Below are positions 33,957-41,347 of a DNA stretch of 64,000 nucleotides, piece after piece. Every line of letters starts with the position of its first letter. Position 1 is the stretch's first letter. The position numbers and the translations under genes were made by a program. A model generated the notes under the pieces. That model worked only from the letters and a program-made list of their open reading frames with translations. It was not told the origin of the DNA and searched no databases. This DNA is from Geodermatophilus sp. DSM 44513 (GTDB lineage Bacteria > Actinomycetota > Actinomycetes > Mycobacteriales > Geodermatophilaceae), in assembly GCF_032460525.1 (NCBI RefSeq), contig NZ_CP135963.1:1178001-1242000 (forward strand), given 5' to 3'.

Positions 33957-34541
33957 TCACAGGGCCACGCACTGCCCCTGCTTCTGCTTGGCGACGTTGC
34001 CGCCCCCCACGGGCGCGGGCAGGTTGGCCTGGCACTGCAGCCCGTTGCCGATCCGGTTGCCGGTGATCTCGGTGCCGCCGGTGTTCTTCTCGGCCTGCAC
34101 ACTGCCCACCACGTCGTTGTCCTCGACGCGGATCGGGTTGCGGTTCTCGGCCAGCTGGACGTCGCCGGTCACGGTGTTCCCGGTGAGCTCGATCCGGCCG
34201 GCGTTCAGCTCCGCCTTCCTCAGCGCGACGCCGTTGCCGAACTCCGAGCCGCGCACGACCACGGTCGACGGGCTCTCGCCCTGCAGCCCACCGGTGGCCT
34301 CGACGGCGGTGGCCTGCAGGGTGGAGCGGGACTTCACCACGATGGTGCCCAGGACGGAGGTGCCGTCCAGCACGCAGGTGGCGTCGTCGGGGACCAGCAG
34401 GTTGCCGGTCACGGTCACCGCGCCCAGGGTGCCGCGGCACTCCAGGTCCTCGGCGAGCGCGGGGGAGGCCACGGCGATGCTGCCGGCGAGGGCCAGCGCG
34501 GCGGTGAGGGCGATGCGGCCGGTGGTCCGGGTCGTCGTCAC
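33957..34541 (-). CDS. secreted right-handed beta-helix-like protein
   Basis: 194 residues. Signal peptide TTRTTGRIALTAALALAGSIAVASPALA with likely cleavage after ALA. The mature part has repeats of the form GNxVxGDVQ, VxxNxVVGSVQAEKN, ITGNRIGNGLQCQAN, typical of parallel beta-helix or right-handed carbohydrate-related folds, with several Cys that could form disulfides. No catalytic family can be named. GTG at 34541 follows GAGAGGAA. Probably extracellular. Confidence 0.7.
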   Translation of the reverse strand: MTTTRTTGRIALTAALALAGSIAVASPALAEDLECRGTLGAVTVTGNLLVPDDATCVLDGTSVLGTIVVKSRSTLQATAVEATGGLQGESPSTVVVRGSEFGNGVALRKAELNAGRIELTGNTVTGDVQLAENRNPIRVEDNDVVGSVQAEKNTGGTEITGNRIGNGLQCQANLPAPVGGGNVAKQKQGQCVAL

Positions 34542-34682
34542 GGGGGTTCCTCTCGGTCGGCTGCGCGCGGCGGCGGGCGAGGCCGCGCGGACACCCCACC
34601 CGTGCCGCCGGGAGCGCGTCCTGATACGCCGACCGGCCGGGCGCCGACGACCCGCCGGACGGGGGGTCGGGGCCCGGGCGGC

Positions 34683-35549
34683 TCAGCGCGCGCGGTGCCG
34701 CGCGCCGCGGTGCCCCGGGGTGGCGCGCAGTCGCAGGGCCGCGGCGGCCGCGAGCGCGACGCCGGCCGTCACCGCCACGAGGCCCGCCGGACCGACCGGA
34801 CCACCGGCGAGGCCGCCGGCGCCGGTCTCGACGCCGCCGACCGGCACCGTCGCCGAGCCGGCGGCGTCCAGCGCGGGCCGCACGGTCAGCCCGCCGGCGC
34901 CGTCGTCGAGGACCAGCAGCGTGTAGACCGAGCCCGCGGCCAGGTCGGCCGGGAGCTGCACGGGAGGCCCGCCGTCGGCGGTGAGCACCAGACCCGCCGG
35001 GCCGCCGGGCACGTCGACGTGGTCGGTCGCGGTGGCGAAGGGGAGGTCGTCGGCGACCACGGCACCGTCGGCCGTCGTCACGTCGAGCGAGTCCGCCCCG
35101 GCGGCCGCGGCGACCACCCGCACGCGGGCCCGGTCGGCCGGGGGCAGGGTGAGGTCGTCCTGGAGCACCTCCAGCCCCAGGTCGGCGGCGGGGCCCAGCC
35201 CGGCGACGGTGCGCGCGCTGCCGGGCGCGACGTCGACCGTGGCCGACAGGATCGCCGGGGCACCGGGCGGCGACCCGACCGGGAGCATGCTGACGGTGTA
35301 GGCCCCGGCGGGGACCTCCTGGTAGTCCGACAGCGTCCCGTACCCCACCCCGGGGAAGGTCAGCCGGACGTCGGGGTCGGACACCGAGTCGACGTAGACG
35401 TCGCCGGCCGGGGTGTCGGGGGACAGGTGGGCCAGCCGGAACAGGCCCTCCTCCTCCGGTGCGGCCGCTGCCGGTGGTGCGAGCGCGGCGGAGCCCGCGA
35501 CCAGCAGGCCCACGGCGAGGACGCGGACGGGGGCGGGGACCCGGGTCAT
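34683..35549 (-). CDS. secreted DUF4397 protein with C-terminal membrane anchor
   Basis: 288 residues. Signal peptide (RVLAVGLLVAGSAALAPPAAAA), then a DUF4397 domain (FRLAHLSPDTPAGDVYVDSV ... VPAGAYTVSMLP ... GSARTVAGLG), and a second half of related beta structure. The C-terminus VGGVETGAGG, a hydrophobic stretch and an Arg-rich tail look like an anchor, possibly sorted by a class E sortase though the pentapeptide is not canonical. ATG 35549 follows GAGGAG. Cell-surface protein of unknown role. Confidence 0.78.
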   Translation of the reverse strand: MTRVPAPVRVLAVGLLVAGSAALAPPAAAAPEEEGLFRLAHLSPDTPAGDVYVDSVSDPDVRLTFPGVGYGTLSDYQEVPAGAYTVSMLPVGSPPGAPAILSATVDVAPGSARTVAGLGPAADLGLEVLQDDLTLPPADRARVRVVAAAAGADSLDVTTADGAVVADDLPFATATDHVDVPGGPAGLVLTADGGPPVQLPADLAAGSVYTLLVLDDGAGGLTVRPALDAAGSATVPVGGVETGAGGLAGGPVGPAGLVAVTAGVALAAAAALRLRATPGHRGARHRAR

Positions 35550-35757
35550 GGGAGCTCCTCGGCGAGGTGGGGGACGGCCGCGGCGGGCGCACCGAGTGTC
35601 ACCCCACGGCGGCGTCCTGTCAGGGCGGGACCCCGGGGGAGGGCTCGTGCCGCGGCGGCCCGCGCGAGCCGGTGGGCGGTCCGGACACACCTGACCGCAC
35701 CGCGTCACCGGCGGCCGGTCATGCTGGGCGGCCGGGTCCGGTGGCGGAGGGAGCGGC

Positions 35758-36912
35758 GTGGTGGAGGGGACGGCGGTGCGGACGTCGCTGTGGCGGCTCC
35801 CGGCGCTGCGTGCGCTGCTGGGTGCCACGACGCTGGGCTTCGTCAGCTACTCGCTGACGCTGGCCTCGCTGCCGGCGTACGCGGTGGCCGGTGGCGCCGC
35901 GCCCGACACCGCGGGGGTGGTCACCGCGGTCTTCCTCGTGGTGACCATCCTCGGGCAGGCGGTGGTGCCGGCCCTCACCGTGCGCCTGGGCCTGGGCCCG
36001 GTGCTCGTCGTCGGCCTGCTCGCCCTCGGTGCGCCGGCGCCGCTGTACGCCGTCGACGACGGGCTGGCGTGGCTCTCGGCGGTCTCCGCCGTGCGCGGGG
36101 TCGGGTTCGCGGTGCTCACCGTGCTGGGCGCCGTGCTCGCCGCGCAGGTCGCCCCGCCGGAGCGCCGGGGCGAGTCGATCGGGCTGTACGGCCTGGCCAT
36201 CGCGGTGCCCAACCTGGTCGCCGTCCCCGCCGGGGTGGCGCTGGTGCTCGGCGGGCACGCCGGCTGGGTGGGCTGGCTGGCCGCCTCCCCGGTGCTCGCG
36301 CTGCCGCTGGTGCCCCGGCTGACCCGGGCGGCCCGCTGGGACGCCGGCCCCCGGACGTCGTCGCGGGCGGCCGCGCGGGCCGCGCTCGCCCCCTCGGCGG
36401 TGCTGCTGGTGGTCACCCTCGCCGGGGGCGGCGTGGTCACCTTCCTGCCCATCGAGCGGCCCGACGGCGTCCTGGCGACGACGGCGCTGCTGCTGTTCGG
36501 GGTCACCGGCGCGCTCACCCGCTGGCGCGCCGGGCTGCTCGCCGACCGGGTCGGCACCGGGGTGCTGCTGCCGGTGGCCCTGCTGGTGGGCGCAGCCGGG
36601 CTGGCCGCCGTCGCGCTGGGGCTGGGCGCCGGCGCCGGGTGGGTCCTGGCCGGGGCCGCGGTGTTCGGGGCCGGCTTCGGCGCGGTGCAGAACCTCACCC
36701 TGGTGACCGCCTTCGCCCGCGCCGGACGGGGCGGCGCGACCACCGCCAGCGCGGTCTGGAACGCCTCCTTCGACGCCGGCACCGCGGTCGGGGCGCTGGC
36801 CCTCGGCCTGGTCGCGGCCGGCGTCGGCCTGCCGTGGACCTACCTGCTGGTCGCCGGCGTGCTGGTGGCGGTGCTGCCGGTGGCGCGGGCGGCGGGCCGG
36901 CCGGCCCGCTGA
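35758..36912 (+). CDS. MFS transporter
   Basis: 384 residues, about 12 membrane helices. GFVSYSLTLASLPAYAVAGGAAPDTAGVVTAVFLV and LLADRVGTGVLLPVALL resemble the MFS of the AraJ/multidrug type; motif A is weak. GTG at 35758 follows GGAGGGAG. It ends directly against a convergent gene (stops adjacent). No neighbour indicates a substrate. Confidence 0.8.
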   Translation: MVEGTAVRTSLWRLPALRALLGATTLGFVSYSLTLASLPAYAVAGGAAPDTAGVVTAVFLVVTILGQAVVPALTVRLGLGPVLVVGLLALGAPAPLYAVDDGLAWLSAVSAVRGVGFAVLTVLGAVLAAQVAPPERRGESIGLYGLAIAVPNLVAVPAGVALVLGGHAGWVGWLAASPVLALPLVPRLTRAARWDAGPRTSSRAAARAALAPSAVLLVVTLAGGGVVTFLPIERPDGVLATTALLLFGVTGALTRWRAGLLADRVGTGVLLPVALLVGAAGLAAVALGLGAGAGWVLAGAAVFGAGFGAVQNLTLVTAFARAGRGGATTASAVWNASFDAGTAVGALALGLVAAGVGLPWTYLLVAGVLVAVLPVARAAGRPAR

Positions 36913-37260
36913 TCAGCCGGTCAGCCGGTCGGCCACCGCCTGCTGGGAGCGGATGAGCAGGACCTCGTCGCCGGCCCGGCGCAGCCAGGTGCGCAGCCCC
37001 TCCGGGTCGTCGCGGTGGGCGTCGCGCAGGGAGCCCAGGCGCAGCTGGCGGGTGTTGGCCTGAGCGCGCTGGGCCGGGGGGAGCCGGCGGGCCTCGGCGC
37101 GGGCGACGGCGGTCAGGCCGGCGCCCACGAACACCAGGTCGCGGATCCCGGGGAGCCCGGCGAGCAGCCGCTGGACCCCGGCGGCGTCCTCCCGGGTGAG
37201 CAGGTGGAGGAGCTCCTCGGCGGTGCGCCGCCCGGCGGCCTGGCGATCGGTGTCGGTCAC
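36913..37260 (-). CDS. hypothetical protein
   Basis: 115 residues, charged, largely helical: TAEELLHLLTREDAAGVQRLLAGLPG, then RDLVFVGAGLTAVARAEARRL and LRTWLRRAGDEVLLIRSQQAV. No signal peptide or membrane segment and no recognised family. GTG start without a strong ribosome site. It lies upstream of a family A repeat and the ABC permease end, on the same strand as the ABC genes but downstream of them. Function unknown. Confidence 0.55.
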   Translation of the reverse strand: MTDTDRQAAGRRTAEELLHLLTREDAAGVQRLLAGLPGIRDLVFVGAGLTAVARAEARRLPPAQRAQANTRQLRLGSLRDAHRDDPEGLRTWLRRAGDEVLLIRSQQAVADRLTG

Positions 37261-37310
37261 GGGAGACCATTGTCGTCCCGCCGGGCGCGCCTGCTGCCGG
37301 GTGGGGAGCT

Positions 37311-37376
37311 GGAACGGCCCCCGTGCAGGGTCCCGCGCCGAGTGTGCGAGGCGTGGGGGGCAGGGGGGTCCTTCAG
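37311..37376 (-). repeat. family A hairpin repeat, copy 6
   Basis: On the minus strand it begins in the permease stop (TGAAGGACCCCCC), passes CTGCCCCCCACGCCTCG, CACACTCGGCGCGGG and ends GCACGGGGGCCGTTCCAG. Arms GGACCCCCCTGC and GCACGGGGGCC pair with a few mismatches. Confidence 0.76.
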
Positions 37377-38185
37377 GCGTCGCGGCGGGTGAACACGAGG
37401 GCGCCCACCGCCAGCACGACCGCGACCTCGGCGAGGAACACCGCGAAGCCGGTCCACGGGTCGAGCAGCAGCGGGCCGAAGGACTCCACCGCCGCGACGC
37501 GCCCCCCGGCGTTGCCGGGCATGAGCTTCGTCGCCCACTCGCCCCAGGCGCCGGGCAGCAGCCCGACCATCGTGCCGACGACGAACACCAGCCCCAGCAC
37601 GATGGACAGCGCCGCGGCGGTGTGCCGGACCAGCAGGCCCACGGCGGCGGCGAGCAGCCCGAGCCCGGCCAGGTAGAGCCCGCTGCCCACCAGCGCCCGC
37701 AGCACCCCGTCGTCGGTGACCGCCACCCCGATGCCCTCGCGGTCGAGGAACCAGTTGCCGCCGAGGTAGCCGGCGACGGCGGTGACCGTGCCGGCCACGA
37801 ACAGCGTCGAGGTGAGCACCACCGCCTTGGCCACCAGCACCGCCCCGCGCCGCGGGGTGGCGGTCAGCGTGGCCCGGATCATCCCGGTGCCGTACTCGCT
37901 GGTGACGGTGAGCGTGCCGAGCACGACCGCGGCGACCTGGGCCAGCACCAGCCCCCAGGTGAGGAAGGCGCCGACCGGCTCGCCGACCTCCCCGCGGGCG
38001 AGGTCCCCGGCCACCAGCGCGCAGATCAGGGTGGTCAGGCCGGCGCCGAGCACGAACAGCGCGGCGAACGACCAGGGGGTCGAGCGGACGGTCCAGAACT
38101 TGACCCACTCCGCGCGCAGCACGGCGGTCGGACCCGGGCGGGCCGGGGCCTCGGTGCGGGTCCAGGCGTGCGTGCCCATGGTCAT
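37373..38185 (-). CDS. ABC transporter permease (ABC-2 type)
   Basis: 270 residues with six predicted membrane segments. LRAEWVKFWTVRSTPWSFAALFVLGAGLTTLI is the typical amphipathic start of ABC-2 permeases, followed by TSEYGTGMIRATLTATPRRGAVLVAKAVVL, a conserved cytosolic loop. The start overlaps the ATPase stop, so the two form one exporter; a second ATG six bases on is also possible. Substrate unknown. A family A repeat begins at the stop. Confidence 0.85.
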   Translation of the reverse strand: MTMGTHAWTRTEAPARPGPTAVLRAEWVKFWTVRSTPWSFAALFVLGAGLTTLICALVAGDLARGEVGEPVGAFLTWGLVLAQVAAVVLGTLTVTSEYGTGMIRATLTATPRRGAVLVAKAVVLTSTLFVAGTVTAVAGYLGGNWFLDREGIGVAVTDDGVLRALVGSGLYLAGLGLLAAAVGLLVRHTAAALSIVLGLVFVVGTMVGLLPGAWGEWATKLMPGNAGGRVAAVESFGPLLLDPWTGFAVFLAEVAVVLAVGALVFTRRDA

Positions 38186-39087
38186 CGCGTGGCTCCCGCG
38201 TACTCGACGCTGTCGGCGGTCAGGGTCATGAAGGCGTCCTCCAGGGAGGAGCGCACCAGGGTCAGCTCGTGCAGCAGCAGGCCGGCGGAGCCGACCAGCT
38301 CGCCCACCGCGGCGGCGTCGGGCCCGTGCACCCGCAGCTCGCCGCCGTGCGCGGCGACGTCCAGACCCGCCTCGCGCAGCACGGTCGCGACCCGGTCCTG
38401 CTGCGGGCTGCGGACCCGCACGTGGGAGGCGGCGTGCTCGGCGACGAACTCCGCCGTGGAGCAGTCGGCCAGCACCCGGCCGCGGCCGATGACGACCAGG
38501 TGGTCGGCGGTCAGCGCCATCTCGCTCATCAGGTGGCTGGAGACGAACACCGTGCGGCCCTCGGCGGCCAGGTCGCGGGCCAGGGTGCGCACCCAGCGGA
38601 TGCCCTCGGGATCCAGGCCGTTGACCGGCTCGTCGAGGACGACGACCGGCGGGTCGCCGAGCAGCGCGGCCGCGATGCCCAGCCGCTGACCCATGCCGAG
38701 GGAGAACCGGCCCACCCGCTGCCCGGCGACGGCGGTCAGCCCGACGAGGTCGAGCACCTCGTCGACGCGGGCCCGCGGGATGCCGTTGCTGACCGCCAGC
38801 CAGCGCAGGTGGTCGCGGGCCGAGCGGCCCGGGTGCAGGGCGCGCGCCTCCAACAGCGCCCCGACCTCGCGCAGGGGCGCCGGGGAGTCGGTGTAGCGGC
38901 GGCCGTTCACGGTGACGCTGCCGGAGGTCGGCCGGTCCAGGCCGAGCACCATCCGCATCGTCGTCGACTTGCCGGCACCGTTGGGCCCGAGGAAGCCGGT
39001 CACCCGGCCGGGTTCGACGGTGACGTCGATGCCGTCGACGGCGGTGCGTGCGCCGTACGTCTTGGTCAGCCGGTGCGCGCGGATCAC
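38182..39087 (-). CDS. ABC transporter ATP-binding protein
   Basis: 301 residues. Walker A GPNGAGKST near residue 40, signature FSLGMGQRLG, Walker B VVVLDEP, and a switch His in VSSHLMSEM. The C-terminal 90 residues form the extra domain of bacitracin/drug-type (BcrA-like) ATPases. It powers the permease encoded next. GTG at 39087 overlaps the stop of a 14-codon upstream reading frame. Confidence 0.9.
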   Translation of the reverse strand: MIRAHRLTKTYGARTAVDGIDVTVEPGRVTGFLGPNGAGKSTTMRMVLGLDRPTSGSVTVNGRRYTDSPAPLREVGALLEARALHPGRSARDHLRWLAVSNGIPRARVDEVLDLVGLTAVAGQRVGRFSLGMGQRLGIAAALLGDPPVVVLDEPVNGLDPEGIRWVRTLARDLAAEGRTVFVSSHLMSEMALTADHLVVIGRGRVLADCSTAEFVAEHAASHVRVRSPQQDRVATVLREAGLDVAAHGGELRVHGPDAAAVGELVGSAGLLLHELTLVRSSLEDAFMTLTADSVEYAGATR

Positions 39088-39128
39088 GGCGTCACCGGCT
39101 CGTCGCGGATCACGGCCTGGGAGGTCAT
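39084..39128 (-). CDS. possible leader peptide of the ABC operon
   Basis: ATG ACC TCC CAG then VIRDEPVTP and TGA, 14 codons, ending in a GTGA overlap with the ABC ATPase start. The sequence CGCGGATCACGGC is repeated at 39078-39090 and 39104-39116, so the peptide copies the beginning of the ATPase (VIR). It could allow translational coupling or be a chance frame left by a small duplication. Confidence 0.3.
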   Translation of the reverse strand: MTSQAVIRDEPVTP

Positions 39129-39320
39129 GGCGACGAGGGTCGCGGGCCGCGGCGGCGGCCGGTATCGGGGAACGCCCTGGGCCGACCCTGATCCTGCCCC
39201 CGGGCCCCGCCGGGTGCCGGCGCACCTTGCGGATCTCTTGCGGTCACCGGGCGGGACGCCTGCGGATCGGGCGGCACCGTCCTCCTCGTAGCCGGACCGA
39301 CCAGCACCGAGGAGAGCAGC

Positions 39321-39941
39321 GTGAGCGCTCGGACCGCAGCACGTGCCCACACCGCGGGGGCCAAGCTCGCCGCGTCGGCCGTCGTCCTGGGGGCCGCGTC
39401 CTCCGTGGCCGGCCTGGGCACCTTCGGGACCTTCACCGACAGCACCACGCCGGAGGTCACCCGCCTGGACAGCGGCGTGGTGTCCATCGCGCTCACCGAG
39501 GCCGCCGGTGTGGCCACGCTGTCGCTCTTCGACCGGGGCGTGTTCCTGGCCGGGGACACCGAGAGCTCGCCGATCGACCTGGTCAACGACGGCGGCACGG
39601 CGCTGTCGGAGCTGCGGCTGGGCTCGGTGGCCACGGTGTCCAGCGTGCTGGACACCGACCTGGAGCACGGCCTGCAGCTGGCCGTGGAGTCCTGCTCGGA
39701 GGCCTGGGCGCCCGTCGACGGCGACTGGGTCTGCGGCGGCACGACCAGTGCGCACTACGCGGGCCCGATCGTGGCCGACGTCGTCCTGCCGGAGACCGCG
39801 GCGCTGGCGCCGGGCAGCACCGCCCACCTGCTGCTGACCGCCACGCTGCCGTCGACGGCCACCGGCGAGCTGGTCGAGGGAGCCACCAGCTCGCTGGACT
39901 TCGTGTTCAGCGCGGTCCAGCGCGACGGCGCGTCGCGGTGA
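39321..39941 (+). CDS. TasA/CalY-like secreted protein
   Basis: 206 residues. A SipW-type N-terminus (AGAKLAASAVVLGAASSVAGLGTFGTFTDSTTPEV) with the GTFGTFTDS motif found in TasA/CalY proteins, then a beta-rich domain. Two Cys (ESCSEAWAPVDGDWVCGG) could form a disulfide. Such proteins form surface fibres in Bacillus; in actinobacteria their role is not settled. No SipW-type signal peptidase gene lies nearby. GTG at 39321 follows GAGGAGAG. Confidence 0.7.
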   Translation: MSARTAARAHTAGAKLAASAVVLGAASSVAGLGTFGTFTDSTTPEVTRLDSGVVSIALTEAAGVATLSLFDRGVFLAGDTESSPIDLVNDGGTALSELRLGSVATVSSVLDTDLEHGLQLAVESCSEAWAPVDGDWVCGGTTSAHYAGPIVADVVLPETAALAPGSTAHLLLTATLPSTATGELVEGATSSLDFVFSAVQRDGASR

Positions 39942-40138
39942 GCCGGCCCGCGAGGGCCTGAGGACAGCCGGCGTCTCCTCCACACGGGGGGACGGAGCCG
40001 CCGGCGAGGCCGGGGACGCCGTGGGGGACGGCGGACCGGCCGCGGGACGACCGGCGGGGCGTGGGGGACGCCGGACCGGTCGGGCGCGGGTCACGGGGCC
40101 GGTCGCGGGAGACCGCGGCCGGCCCCGCGGCGTGCCGG

Positions 40139-40705
40139 TCAGCCCGGCCGGCGCCCCGGGCCCAGGCCCGCGATGAGGTGGTCGACCAGCTCCTCGAGGT
40201 CGACCGGGCAGCGCGGCTGGCCCCCGCGGAGGCGGTCGAGGGCCAGGCCGCGCAGCAGCCAGTTCAGCGTGTGCACGCGGGTCACGGCCACCCGGCCGTC
40301 GGCGACCGCGCCGGCGAGCAGCGCCCCCACGGCCTGCGTCAGGGGCCGGTCGAAGGCGTGCAGGACGGCGCAGCCGAGGCGGGGCTCCCACGCGCCGGCG
40401 CTGAGCACCGCGGCGACGGCCAGCTCGTCGCGGCCCGGGCGGGCCAGCCACGGCCGCAGCAGCACGGCGAGGTCCGCGCGCAGGTCACCGGTCGGCTCCG
40501 GCGGCGTGAAGACCCGGACCCGCTCGAGGGCGGTGGCCACCAGCTCCAGCAGGTCGGACTCCTCCACCAGCTCGCCGGCGGCCCCGGCGCGGGCGCGGAT
40601 GTCGGGGAGGGTCCGCTCGCCGTAGCCGACCTCGCTGAGTGCGTCGAGCGCGGCGGACAGGACCATCCGCGAGCTCGGCGAGGCCCAGTCGAAGCGCCGC
40701 GGCAC
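40139..40705 (-). CDS. TetR-like transcriptional regulator, divergent HTH
   Basis: 188 residues. The N-terminal region SSRMVLSAALDALSEVGYGERTLPDIRARAGAAGELVEESDLLELVATAL has the length and register of a TetR HTH, but the recognition helix is poorly conserved (Gly/Ala-rich). The C-terminal helices fit TetR ligand domains. GTG at 40705 follows GAGGAC. No adjacent target is obvious; its 5' side faces the DUF6394/channel operon. DNA binding is possible but not certain. Confidence 0.65.
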   Translation of the reverse strand: MPRRFDWASPSSRMVLSAALDALSEVGYGERTLPDIRARAGAAGELVEESDLLELVATALERVRVFTPPEPTGDLRADLAVLLRPWLARPGRDELAVAAVLSAGAWEPRLGCAVLHAFDRPLTQAVGALLAGAVADGRVAVTRVHTLNWLLRGLALDRLRGGQPRCPVDLEELVDHLIAGLGPGRRPG

Positions 40706-40947
40706 GCGTCCTCCTCATCCCGGGGGAGGGCGTCCGCCGTGCGCCGGAGCCCTGCGCACCGTAGGGCGGACGGGGCGGAACGGGCAGGTTCCGCAGCCGC
40801 CGTCCGCAGCTCCGGGCCGGGCGCCGCCGGCCCACCGGGGCCCCGGCGCCCTGGACGGGTGACCGGGATCACGCTGCCCGTGGCGGAACCGGCCGCGGCC
40901 GGGGATGCTCACCTCCTCGTGGCCGTCGGCCGCCGGGGGAGGTCGCG

Positions 40948-41334
40948 GTGAACCTGGAGAAGGTGGTGTTCGGGTTCTTCGTGCTGCTCGCCGCCACGCT
41001 GAACTTCGGGTTCTTCATCGGCGACATCGACCGCCCCGAGCTGCACAACCCCTACGAGCTGTTCGCCGCCGTCGTCGTCAACCTCATCGCCACGGTGCTG
41101 AAGTTCGGCGACCGCACCCAGATCGGCGCCGTGCACCTGGCCACCAGCCTGGTCGCCTCGCTGCAGCTGGTCGCCGCCGCGCTGCTGTACGGCTACGCCG
41201 AGTACGTCTCGACGGCCGGGATGACCGCGTCGTGGACGGCCAGTGTGGTGTCGTTGTCCGGTGGCGCACTGATGGCCAACGTCGTCTCCGTGGTGCTGCT
41301 GGTGATCGAGACCGTGTCCTTCCACCGCGGGTGA
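40948..41334 (+). CDS. DUF6394-family membrane protein
   Basis: 128 residues, four hydrophobic segments. MNLEKVVFGFFVLLAATLNFGFFIGDIDRPELHNPYELFAAVVVNLIATVLKFGDRTQIGAVHLATSLVASLQL is strongly patterned and matches the family often found beside RCK potassium channels. GTG at 40948 follows GGGGGAGG. The channel gene starts 13 bases after its stop, so they form an operon and the protein may be an accessory subunit. Function not established. Confidence 0.75.
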   Translation: MNLEKVVFGFFVLLAATLNFGFFIGDIDRPELHNPYELFAAVVVNLIATVLKFGDRTQIGAVHLATSLVASLQLVAAALLYGYAEYVSTAGMTASWTASVVSLSGGALMANVVSVVLLVIETVSFHRG

Positions 41335-41347
41335 CCCGGAGGGCGCC

